Origin: Pseudorhodoplanes sp.
GTDB taxonomy: Bacteria > Pseudomonadota > Alphaproteobacteria > Rhizobiales > Xanthobacteraceae
Length of the DNA stretch: 64,000 bases
Assembly (NCBI GenBank): GCA_022843165.1
Contig: JALHOD010000001.1
Span: 471,014 to 535,013 of the forward strand
Reading direction: 5' to 3'
The first letter of the stretch is position 1. Every line of letters starts with the position of its first letter. Made by a program: the position numbers and the translations under genes. Below the pieces are notes generated by a model. That model was not told the origin of the DNA. It made no database searches and saw only the letters and a program-made list of their open reading frames with translations. Below, piece by piece: positions 1 to 7,646 of this stretch.

Positions 1-2
1 TG

Positions 3-1379
3 CGAAAACCGCGGGTTGCGGTGCTGTCGACCGGCGACGAACTCGTGCCGCTCGGCCAACCCCTGCGGCCTGCAGGTATCTATGACAGCAACGGCGTCAT
101 CATCGCCGCCGCCATCGCGGAAGCCGGCGGGGAGCCGGTGGCCTTCGGCGCCTTTCCCGACGACGAGAGAACTTTGGACACTGCGATGCGCCGCGCGCTC
201 GCGGATTGCGACATGGTCGTGCTGTCGGGCGGCACCTCGAAAGGCGCCGGCGATCTCTCCCATCGCATCGTGTCGCAGCTTGGAAAGCCCGGCATTCTGG
301 TGCACGGCGTCGCGCTGAAGCCGGGCAAGCCGCTGTGTCTCGCCGTCGTTGAGAACACGCCGCTGGCGGTGCTGCCCGGATTCCCGACCTCGGCCATTTT
401 CACGTTTCACGCTTTTGTCGCACCGCTCATACGCGCCCGCGCCGGCCTGCAGCGCGAAGCCGCGAAGACCGTCACGGCGACCGTGCCCGCCCGCATTGCC
501 TCGGAAATGGGCCGCAAAGAATTCGTGATGGTGTCGCTCATCGACAGCGCCGCCGGTCCTGTCGCGGTTCCGTCCGCCAAGGGCTCCGGATCGGTGACGA
601 CATTCTCGCAGTCGGACGGATTTCTGGAGATCGATGCGCTCGCCCATGCACTCGATGCCGGCACAACAACCGACGTCACCCTGATCGGCGCCGCTGGGCG
701 CGCTCCCGACCTGGTTGTCATGGGCAGTCACGATGTCGCGCTCGATGCCGTGGTCGGTGGCCTGGCGGAACGCGGCTTCACCGCCCGTGTCATTGCAATC
801 GGCAGCCATGGCGGGGTAGCCGCGGCGCAACGCGGGGAATGCGATCTGGCGCCGGTCCATTTGGTCGATCCACAGACCGGCGTCTACAATACGCATCTGC
901 TGTCGCCCGGCTTGTCGCTGGTGCGCGGCTGGACGCGCATGCAGGGCTTTCTGTTCCGCCCGGACGACGTCCGCTTCGATGGCAAGAGCACCGACGAAGC
1001 GATCAGGAGCGCGCTCGCCGATCCGTCCTGTCTGATGGTCAACCGCAATGCCGGCGCCGGCACGCGCGTCCTGATCGACAAGCTGCTCGCGGGACAAAAG
1101 CCGGCCGGCTATTCCAATCAGCCGCGCTCCCACAACGCCGTGGCCGCCGCGATTGCGCAAGGCCGGGCCGACTGGGGCATCGCGATCGAGCCGGTCGCGC
1201 GGCTTTATGGTTTGCAGTTCGTGCCGATCGCACCAGAAAATTACGACTTCATCCTGCTCGAGAAACGGCGGGACAGGCCCGCGGTGCAGGCTTTTCTGGC
1301 GGCTTTGCGGGACGAGAGCACAAGGGCAAAAATCCGCGCTTTGGGCATGCGCCCCGCTGAAGACGAGATTGCCCGCTAG
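3..1379 (+). CDS. MoeA-like molybdenumtransferase fused to molybdate-binding-type PBP domain (5' partial)
   Basis: The reading frame is open back to the window edge, so the start and the MoeA N-terminal domains are missing. The visible N-terminal third matches the MoeA/MogA catalytic domain: VAVLSTGDELV, then LSGGTSKGAGD and LKPGKP with a PGFPTSA loop, as in molybdopterin molybdenumtransferases that insert Mo into adenylylated molybdopterin. After the MoeA C-terminal domain, roughly the last 220 residues (from GRAPDLVVMGSHD) resemble the periplasmic-binding-protein-like domain of COG1910, with a NRNAGAGTR loop. Such MoeA-PBP fusions are known in bacteria and archaea; the added domain is thought to sense molybdate or tungstate, but here that is inference. 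A second, unfused moeA lies at 14799. It sits beside formate dehydrogenase genes, which need the cofactor. Confidence 0.85.
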   Translation, partial: RKPRVAVLSTGDELVPLGQPLRPAGIYDSNGVIIAAAIAEAGGEPVAFGAFPDDERTLDTAMRRALADCDMVVLSGGTSKGAGDLSHRIVSQLGKPGILVHGVALKPGKPLCLAVVENTPLAVLPGFPTSAIFTFHAFVAPLIRARAGLQREAAKTVTATVPARIASEMGRKEFVMVSLIDSAAGPVAVPSAKGSGSVTTFSQSDGFLEIDALAHALDAGTTTDVTLIGAAGRAPDLVVMGSHDVALDAVVGGLAERGFTARVIAIGSHGGVAAAQRGECDLAPVHLVDPQTGVYNTHLLSPGLSLVRGWTRMQGFLFRPDDVRFDGKSTDEAIRSALADPSCLMVNRNAGAGTRVLIDKLLAGQKPAGYSNQPRSHNAVAAAIAQGRADWGIAIEPVARLYGLQFVPIAPENYDFILLEKRRDRPAVQAFLAALRDESTRAKIRALGMRPAEDEIAR

Positions 1380-1404
1380 CCACGGTCACCCATAAGATGG
1401 CCGA

Positions 1405-2688
1405 ATGACCATGCGTGGCGTCTGGTTTCTTGTTTTTGCCGTCCTGCTGATCGCACCCGCATCCGCGCAGTTGCGCGGACATGGCGGCCCGGTGCGAGCG
1501 GTCGCGGTGTCGGCCGACGGCAAGGCGGCTATCTCTGGCAGCTTTGACACATCGGCGATTCGCTGGGCGCTGGATCGCAACGCGGCGGCGCAGGTGCTGC
1601 GGTTTCATGAAAGTGCGGTCAACGCCGTCGTGTTTCTGAAGGACGGGCGCATCGCGACCGGCGGCGAAGACGGCCGCATTGCGGTGTGGCAACCGGACCA
1701 GCCTGTGCCGGCCCTCACCTTTCAGGGCCACACCGCGCCGATCGTCTCGCTCGCGATATCGCCGGACGGAACAACCCTCGCATCCGCCTCATGGGACCGC
1801 ACCGTCCGCCTCTGGCCGCTTGCGGGCGGCGCCCTGCGCGTGCTCGAAGGTCACACCCAGAATGTGAACGGTGTCGCATTCGCGCCGGATGGCCGCAGCC
1901 TGGTGAGCGCAGGCTATGACGCGACGATCAGAATCTGGCCGCTCAGCGGAAATGGCGAACCGGCCGTCACCACCGTTCCGACCGCACTCAATGCGGCGGT
2001 TGTCGCCAGCGATGGCGAGATCGTGGCGGCTGGCGCCGACGGCAAGCTGTTCTTTCTTGCCCCCAATGGCGATCTGCGCGGCAGCCTGGAGGCGGCGGAA
2101 ACGCCGATCATCTCGCTCGCCGTGTCGCCCGACGGCGCGCTGGTGGCCGCAGCCGGCATTCGCGGCTCGGTCGCCATCGTCGACCGCAAGCCGCGCAGGA
2201 TCATCCGCACGTTGGTCGGCCCCGGACTGCCTGTCTGGTCGGTGGCGTTTTTTCCCGACAGCAGGACGTTGCTGACCGGCGGCACCGATCGTCTGGTGCG
2301 GCGCTGGAATGCCGAAAGCGGCGAACATGTCGGCGCGGTGCCGATGGGCAATAGTGACGATCCGCTGGCGGCGTATGCAGGCGATCGCGGCGCGGACATC
2401 TATCGCGCCTGCATTGCCTGCCACACCCTGTCGCCGGACGAGGGCAATCGCGCAGGGCCGACACTTTCCGGAATTTTCGGCCGCAAGATCGCGACGCTGC
2501 CGGGATACAATTTCTCGGACGCGCTGAAGAAGCTCGATATCATCTGGACGCCGGAGACGGTGGCCAAGCTGTTCGAGATTGGTCCCGCTGCCTATACGCC
2601 CGGCACCAAGATGCCGGAACAGACCATCGGCTCGGCCGATGACCGCAAGGCGCTGATGGATTTCCTCGCGCGCGCCACAAAAAAATGA
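1405..2688 (+). CDS. Exported WD40-repeat protein with C-terminal cytochrome c domain
   Basis: A 427-residue protein starting with a clear Sec signal peptide ending in ASAQ. Residues about 22-310 contain repeated WD40 blades (LRGHGGPVRAVAVS, FQGHTAPIVSLAIS, LEGHTQNVNGVAFA), predicting a periplasmic beta-propeller. The last 100 residues form a class I cytochrome c: heme motif CIACH at 336-340, then GPTLSGIFGR and a likely methionine ligand in TKMPEQ. The C-terminal half resembles the cytochrome c domain of CycM at 45255 in this window. It follows the MoeA-PBP gene by 25 bases and converges on the polyferredoxin gene. Its place in the formate dehydrogenase island suggests an electron acceptor or docking partner for that enzyme, but this is inferred from position only. 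Confidence 0.85.
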   Translation: MTMRGVWFLVFAVLLIAPASAQLRGHGGPVRAVAVSADGKAAISGSFDTSAIRWALDRNAAAQVLRFHESAVNAVVFLKDGRIATGGEDGRIAVWQPDQPVPALTFQGHTAPIVSLAISPDGTTLASASWDRTVRLWPLAGGALRVLEGHTQNVNGVAFAPDGRSLVSAGYDATIRIWPLSGNGEPAVTTVPTALNAAVVASDGEIVAAGADGKLFFLAPNGDLRGSLEAAETPIISLAVSPDGALVAAAGIRGSVAIVDRKPRRIIRTLVGPGLPVWSVAFFPDSRTLLTGGTDRLVRRWNAESGEHVGAVPMGNSDDPLAAYAGDRGADIYRACIACHTLSPDEGNRAGPTLSGIFGRKIATLPGYNFSDALKKLDIIWTPETVAKLFEIGPAAYTPGTKMPEQTIGSADDRKALMDFLARATKK

Positions 2689-2691
2689 TTG

Positions 2692-4716
2692 TCAGCTTTG
2701 CGGCTTGTCTTCGCGTTCACGCAGATAATCTTCGGTCGTGCGCGGTGCAGGCCGTTCCGGCGCGCCATAGGGATCGAAGCTGTCCTCGGTCATCGCGACC
2801 ACGCGGCAATCCTCGCACATCTTGAGGACTTCGAGCCGCTTGGCCTGGCCCTTGAACATCCAGTGCTTGCCTTCGAGCTTGGCGGTCACGCGCTCGATCG
2901 TGCTCTTCACGCCGAACGCCTTGCCGCAGCTGATGCAGTGGAACGGCTCCTCTTCCTTCATCACCCGCGCTGAGGCGGTGGCGGCGCGGAAATCGAGCTG
3001 CGGCTTCAGGCTGATCACCCTTTCCGGGCAGGTCGCCATGCAGAGCCCGCATTGCACGCAGGCGTCTTCCGAGAATTTCAGCATCGGCCGCTCCGGATCG
3101 GCCGACAATGCGCCGGTCGGACAGGCCGACACGCAGGCCAGACACAAGGTGCAGCCTTCGACATTGATCTCGACCGCGCCGAAGGGCGCGCCGGCCGGCA
3201 ACGCGATCGCATCGACGGGCGCAGGAGCGGCCCGGTGCAGTTCGCGGAGCGCAAGCCGCTGCACGTCGCGCTTGCCGCCGACCGGAAGGAACGAAGCCGG
3301 ACGCCGCGTGCCCTCCCCCGGCTCGATCGCGGTCAGGCTTTCGCCGAACACATCGGGATCGTCGGTTTCAATGGCCGCAACCCGACCTGTCCCGAATCCG
3401 AGGCCCGACAGCACCGGCTCTGCCAGGTCGATCGTGCGGCGCAGACCCGTCACGTCATGGCGGGGGCGGGCGCGCAACAGAAAGCGAACGGCCGATGCGC
3501 CATAGGCAAAAGACGCCGCAACCGTTTCAAGCCCGACCTGCGTCACTTCGTTGACGGCCACCGGCAGGACATTGGCCGGCAATCCTTCGCCATACCGCGC
3601 CAGCGCATCGATCATCTCGATGCCATGGGTCTCGTCATGAAACAGGACGACCGGCTTGCTGCCGCCGGCGTCGCGATAGGCGGCAAGCAGCGTGCGGATC
3701 CGTCGCATCAACGTGTCGGCGGTGGGCAAGGCATAGCCGGCGGCACCGGTCGGGCAGACAGCCGCGCATTGTCCGCAACCCGCGCAGATATGCGGATCGA
3801 TGGCGACGTAATTGCCAGCCGGCTCGATCGCGCCGGCCGGACACAGATCGAGGCAGCGCCGGCAACCGACGATGCGCGAACGAGAATGCGCGCAGAGATC
3901 GTCCTTGAAATCGATGTAGCGCGGCTTGTCGAACGTGCCCGTCAGATCGCGCGCCTTCAGCGCAGTGCGCAGTATTGCGGCCGGATCGCCGGGATCGGCG
4001 CGCAGATAGCCTTCGCGCAGATCGGAGGCCGGGAACAGGGGGGCGCCGCCGGACAGGTCGAGGATGATGTCGCAATGCGACGTGGCCGCGTTGCGCGGCG
4101 CGCCGAAGGACAAAGTCGCGCGCGACGAGGGAACCGGCTGGGCGTAGTCATCGACATTGATCTCGAATTTGCCGAGATAGCCCTTGGCCGAACGGATCGT
4201 GCCCTGCACCACCGGAAAGTCCGTCACCCGGCGCGGCGGCAGATTCGCCGGCTGCGAAATCATCACCGTGACGTCGAGGTGATCCTTCAGCAGATCCGCG
4301 ATCTCGATCGCCTTTTCGTCGCGGCCATAGATCAGGACGATGCCTTCGCTGGTGAAGCTGACAAAAGGTATGTCGGGTGCGGGTTCTGCTCCCGCCGCGA
4401 GCAGAGCCGCCATTTTCGGCGCCGCTCTGGCAGCCTGGCCCGACCAGCCCGCGGTTTCGCGGATATTCACGAAGGTGATTTCAGGATCGGCCGCCTCTGC
4501 GGCGATTTCGGAAAAGACCGGCGATTCCTGCGTGCAGGCGACCGTAATCGGATCGCTTCCGGCGGCAAGCTTGCGAAAGCGGTCGAGTTCCGCCCGGCAG
4601 AGTTGGCGGCCCGACGTCACCTCCGCGCCGCGGCAGGACCGGCGCAGGGTTTCCGTATCCAGCGGCATGGTGTCCTCGCAGGAACACACGACAATGTGCC
4701 GCTTCTGATCCGCCAT
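2692..4716 (-). CDS. Polyferredoxin-type 4Fe-4S protein of the formate dehydrogenase island
   Basis: A 674-residue soluble protein without signal peptide. It has two pairs of ferredoxin motifs: CRRCLDLCP (about residue 282) with CAGCGQCAAVCP (about 310), and CTLCLACVSACP (about 520) with CVQCGLCMATCP (about 552). This predicts four 4Fe-4S clusters. A separate CISC...CEDC arrangement (about 594 and 633) looks like a metal ribbon. The first 250 residues open with a Cys-containing VCSCEDT stretch and match no enzyme I can name. It starts at ATG with GGAG five bases upstream and is divergent from the ligase-like gene at 4824. Genes of this type accompany formate dehydrogenase in Hyphomicrobiales; an electron-transfer or assembly role in the cytoplasm is inferred. 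Confidence 0.8.
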   Translation of the reverse strand: MADQKRHIVVCSCEDTMPLDTETLRRSCRGAEVTSGRQLCRAELDRFRKLAAGSDPITVACTQESPVFSEIAAEAADPEITFVNIRETAGWSGQAARAAPKMAALLAAGAEPAPDIPFVSFTSEGIVLIYGRDEKAIEIADLLKDHLDVTVMISQPANLPPRRVTDFPVVQGTIRSAKGYLGKFEINVDDYAQPVPSSRATLSFGAPRNAATSHCDIILDLSGGAPLFPASDLREGYLRADPGDPAAILRTALKARDLTGTFDKPRYIDFKDDLCAHSRSRIVGCRRCLDLCPAGAIEPAGNYVAIDPHICAGCGQCAAVCPTGAAGYALPTADTLMRRIRTLLAAYRDAGGSKPVVLFHDETHGIEMIDALARYGEGLPANVLPVAVNEVTQVGLETVAASFAYGASAVRFLLRARPRHDVTGLRRTIDLAEPVLSGLGFGTGRVAAIETDDPDVFGESLTAIEPGEGTRRPASFLPVGGKRDVQRLALRELHRAAPAPVDAIALPAGAPFGAVEINVEGCTLCLACVSACPTGALSADPERPMLKFSEDACVQCGLCMATCPERVISLKPQLDFRAATASARVMKEEEPFHCISCGKAFGVKSTIERVTAKLEGKHWMFKGQAKRLEVLKMCEDCRVVAMTEDSFDPYGAPERPAPRTTEDYLREREDKPQS

Positions 4717-4750
4717 TCCGTCTCCGAACTCACGCGCCCCGGTTTAACCA

Positions 4751-4774
4751 TGACCGGTCACGGACTGGTCACGG
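4751..4774. promoter_or_regulatory. Palindrome and 11-bp-spaced direct repeat between divergent genes
   Basis: The 107-base divergent region holds a perfect 10-base palindrome TGACCGGTCA (4751-4760). It also holds two copies of GGTCACGG, at 4756-4763 and 4767-4774, whose starts are 11 bases apart, about one helical turn. AT-rich TTATAAC-like hexamers follow at 4786-4798 and could be a -10 region for the plus-strand genes. The arrangement suits an operator that controls both transcripts, but the binding protein is unknown. Confidence 0.35.
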
Positions 4775-4823
4775 GCCTGCATAGCTTATAACTATACCAA
4801 ACTAAAGATAGGTGCCGGAGTCG

Positions 4824-5591
4824 ATGTCGCCGACCACACGAACACGCACGTCCAGCCTGACCGCGCCGGCCATCGAGCTGCCGCCGCCGTTCCGGCTTGT
4901 TACCTTGCGCGAGGTAGGCGACGCCTTTGCGCACGCCGTCGCCAACGCCGCGAATGATGGGGCGGGAACTCTGGTCTATGTCGGCCGCTTCGATCTCGCC
5001 GAATTTGCCGTGGTGCTCGAACCCGACGAGCCGCTGCGCATGGCGCGCCGCACAATTTATGCCGGAATGTCGGCATTGGCCGACGCCCTCACCGTCCTTG
5101 CACCACCGGAAACGCCGCTCGAGATCGAATGGCCGGACACGATCAAGGTGAATGTCGGGCTGGTCGGCGGCGGACGCCTGGCCTGGCCGGATGACGCAAA
5201 GGAAGATGAGCCGCCGCAATGGCTGGTGTTCGGCGCCATGATCCGCCTGGTGTCGCTGGCCGAAGGCGAAGCCGGCCTGCGGCCTCTCACCGCGGCCCTG
5301 GAAGACGAGGGTTTCGACGATCTCGCCGCCGACCGCATGGTGGAAACATTTGCCCGCCATCTCATGGTCACGCTCGACGCCTGGCAGGAACAGGGATTTT
5401 CGGCCGTGGCCAAGACCTATCTGCCGCGGCTCGCGCCGGAGGCCGAGAAAGGCGTGCGGCGCGACATCGACGAGAACGGCGACCTGCTGGTGCGGCGCCT
5501 GGGCAAGGGGGATGTGGCACGCCGCAAACTCGCTCCCTCCCTCGCGCAGCCGTCATGGCTCGATCCCAAGACGCGAGGACCGCGCGCGTGA
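4824..5591 (+). CDS. Biotin/lipoate protein ligase-like protein, degenerate active site
   Basis: A 255-residue protein, first of five genes joined by start-stop overlaps. The fold signature of biotin/lipoate A/B ligases can be followed: a strand-loop VYVGRF where active enzymes have a GRGRR-type loop, and EWPDTIKVN where BirA-type enzymes have KWPND. It continues GLVGGGRLAW, and the C-terminal part resembles the DUF4444-type extension. The lysine of KWPND is replaced by glutamate and the arginine-rich nucleotide loop is not recognisable, so ordinary ligase activity is doubtful. ATG 4824 is chosen; GGAG lies three bases upstream. An in-frame GTG at 4812 would add four residues. Position in the formate dehydrogenase island points to enzyme assembly. 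Confidence 0.7.
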   Translation: MSPTTRTRTSSLTAPAIELPPPFRLVTLREVGDAFAHAVANAANDGAGTLVYVGRFDLAEFAVVLEPDEPLRMARRTIYAGMSALADALTVLAPPETPLEIEWPDTIKVNVGLVGGGRLAWPDDAKEDEPPQWLVFGAMIRLVSLAEGEAGLRPLTAALEDEGFDDLAADRMVETFARHLMVTLDAWQEQGFSAVAKTYLPRLAPEAEKGVRRDIDENGDLLVRRLGKGDVARRKLAPSLAQPSWLDPKTRGPRA

Positions 5592-6127
5592 AACTGTTGC
5601 GCACCATCCGCCTCGACCCGTCCGACACATTTGTGTTCGAACGAGCGGCCGAGCCCGGGGAATGGGCGGTGTCCGGCGGATTCATGTTCTCCGACGACGA
5701 CCCCGCCCAATTGCAGGGAAAGGCCCGCACCGCATTCCGCGCCGGATTTCTGGGCGTGGACTCGCTCGGCTGGTCGACACTGGTGCAGATCGTTGAGGCC
5801 ACCGGGGAGGACCGCGCTGCTTTAGTTGACGCCTTGGCGCAACGCCTGATCCGGAATTTCGGAGCGCCCGATCTCGAAGCCGCCCGCGCCGCCGCCGATG
5901 AAGAGGTCAGCTTCGCTGAATCCTTGTGCACGCAACCGGCCGATACCCTGATCGCCGTGCACCGCGCATTCGAGAATGGAGAATTGCGCGAAGCCTTTCG
6001 CACCTTGCGTCCACGCGGTGGACCGAAGCCGTTGCGCGCCTTTTCCTTTCTGGATGTCGAGGGCGAGGATGAGACGCCGGCGGACCAGGTCGATCTGGTC
6101 ACGCTCGCGCAGGGAGAGCGCAAGTGA
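5588..6127 (+). CDS. DUF6505-like protein of the formate dehydrogenase island
   Basis: A 179-residue protein starting at a GTG that overlaps the stop of the previous gene by four bases (GTGA). It has no signal peptide, membrane segment or recognisable catalytic motif; the middle is Ala-rich helix (DLEAARAAADEEVSF) and the C-terminus is acidic. I associate it from memory with DUF6505, a small family found beside formate dehydrogenase genes in Hyphomicrobiales, but the name is not verified. The tight overlap with both neighbours implies co-translation with the ligase-like and DUF6352-like proteins. Function unknown. Confidence 0.7.
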   Translation: MKLLRTIRLDPSDTFVFERAAEPGEWAVSGGFMFSDDDPAQLQGKARTAFRAGFLGVDSLGWSTLVQIVEATGEDRAALVDALAQRLIRNFGAPDLEAARAAADEEVSFAESLCTQPADTLIAVHRAFENGELREAFRTLRPRGGPKPLRAFSFLDVEGEDETPADQVDLVTLAQGERK

Positions 6128-7131
6128 AAGATTTCTGGCTTGCCTGCGGACATCATCTGCTCGACCGTGATGAAGGCGGCGGCCTCGTGGTCACCGACGA
6201 ATTTCTCAAGATCTATATGGCGCGGCCGGAACTGGCGCCGCCGCCGGAGGCCTGCGTCGTCGAGAAAATCCTGCATGCCGCGGTGCTGGCCGAGCCGCGC
6301 CGCACCGTCAGCCCAGCCGATATCGCCGCCATCGCAGACCCCGATGCGCGCGAAAACTGGACGCTGATGATCGCCTTTCGCGATCACCTGATCCGCCACA
6401 GGACGCTGGAAGCCGCCTATGTCGATCTGGTGCGCAACGGCATCGGCCCGACGCCGCCCTTGTTCCTGAACCAGCTTGTGCATGTAATCCTGCGCAACGC
6501 GCTGGACGGCTGCGAGGACCCGCTCATCCTGCGCGCGGCGGAGGTTTTCTTCCGTCCGCAACGTCTGACCTTGCATGACGGCTCGCTGATCGCCGCCGAC
6601 GAGGAAACCATCAGCGGCACCGGCAATACCCCGGCATCACCGCTGGTCTCGATGCTGGGCATTCCAGCCCAGGCCGACATCGACGTGCTGAATGACGACA
6701 ACGCCCATCTTTATTGGAAGCACAGCGACCTGTTCCACACCGCCATCGATCTCACCGCCGGCCGCAGCGGCATCGCAGCTTTGAGCGAAGTGATCAAACG
6801 GTGGATCGCCCATGTGCTGGCGGTCGACGTGACTGTCGAGCCGCTGGTTGAGATGCGCGATGTCAATTTCAGCTGGTATGTGGGGCTGGATGCAGAGGCG
6901 ACGCGGATCGGCGACGCGCTCTGGAACGGCGAGGATCTCGACGACGCCACGCAGTCTCGCGTGGTCGGCCTCTTCCGCCTGACATTCCGCGACCCACATG
7001 TCGTGATGGAGAAAGTCGGTCAGGAACCGGTCTATCTCATTCTGGCGATGTCGCAGGACAAGATCATCCGCATGAAACCGCAGAATCTTGTCACCGGACT
7101 TCCGATCCGCCATCTGGAGGCGGTGTCATGA
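6124..7131 (+). CDS. DUF6352-like protein of the formate dehydrogenase island
   Basis: A 335-residue predicted cytoplasmic protein starting at GTG, again with a four-base GTGA overlap with the gene before it. It opens MKDFWLACGHHLLDRD, with a His-His pair and one cysteine near the N-terminus. The rest is mixed alpha/beta without cofactor motifs I recognise. It matches my memory of the DUF6352 family, conserved next to formate dehydrogenase genes in this order. It is the largest unknown of the coupled set, so it may be the scaffold of an assembly complex; that is inference. Confidence 0.7.
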   Translation: MKDFWLACGHHLLDRDEGGGLVVTDEFLKIYMARPELAPPPEACVVEKILHAAVLAEPRRTVSPADIAAIADPDARENWTLMIAFRDHLIRHRTLEAAYVDLVRNGIGPTPPLFLNQLVHVILRNALDGCEDPLILRAAEVFFRPQRLTLHDGSLIAADEETISGTGNTPASPLVSMLGIPAQADIDVLNDDNAHLYWKHSDLFHTAIDLTAGRSGIAALSEVIKRWIAHVLAVDVTVEPLVEMRDVNFSWYVGLDAEATRIGDALWNGEDLDDATQSRVVGLFRLTFRDPHVVMEKVGQEPVYLILAMSQDKIIRMKPQNLVTGLPIRHLEAVS

Positions 7132-7646
7132 GCACGGCTCTCGCGCAAATTCCGGTCGGCGTCGTAGTCGCACGGCGCAAGGCGGACAGCCAGTGGATCG
7201 ACTACACGTGGCAGCCGGTCAGCGTGCTGGTCGGGCAGCCGGAGGCGCAGCCATGGACGCTGCTGTCCGATGACGGCGAGACCGCGATGTTTTACGCCGG
7301 AAGCGATGTTCTGGAGCTCTACCGCTCCGAAGCTTCGCAGTATCGCGACAATCTCATGGGCGACGAGTCGCTATGGGTAGTATTGCAGCCCACCGGCGGC
7401 GAACCGCCCTATCAGCTTGCCAAGGTGACGGCCGACCCAAGCGAAGGCGAAGCCTTCACCGAAGCCGGCGCGGCCATCGTGGAGACCGTCCGCATGCCCG
7501 ACAGCCTGCGTGATCTTGTCGCCGCATTTGTCGCGGAGCATCATGTCGAGCAGCCCTTCTTCAAGCGGCAACGCACGCGCGCGGAACCGGAAGCACTGGC
7601 ACGGCGTGGCCGCATGCAGGACAAGCGGGACGGACAAAAATCATGA
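7128..7646 (+). CDS. DUF3305-type protein
   Basis: A 172-residue protein starting at ATG, overlapping the stop of the previous gene by four bases (ATGA). Sequence features of the DUF3305 family are visible: an N-terminal IPVGVVVARR followed by W-rich strands (QWIDYTWQPV) and LWVVLQPTGG, and a basic C-terminal tail. There is no signal peptide or membrane segment. DUF3305 and DUF3306 genes almost always travel together next to molybdenum formate dehydrogenase genes, so a maturation role is probable although no biochemistry is known to me. Confidence 0.8.
   Translation: MSTALAQIPVGVVVARRKADSQWIDYTWQPVSVLVGQPEAQPWTLLSDDGETAMFYAGSDVLELYRSEASQYRDNLMGDESLWVVLQPTGGEPPYQLAKVTADPSEGEAFTEAGAAIVETVRMPDSLRDLVAAFVAEHHVEQPFFKRQRTRAEPEALARRGRMQDKRDGQKS

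Noticed and set aside
3052..4791. 579-codon plus-strand open frame opposite the polyferredoxin
   Set aside because: It is the antisense of a gene with intact Fe-S motifs; its translation is Arg/Gln-rich without domains, as expected for a GC-rich shadow.
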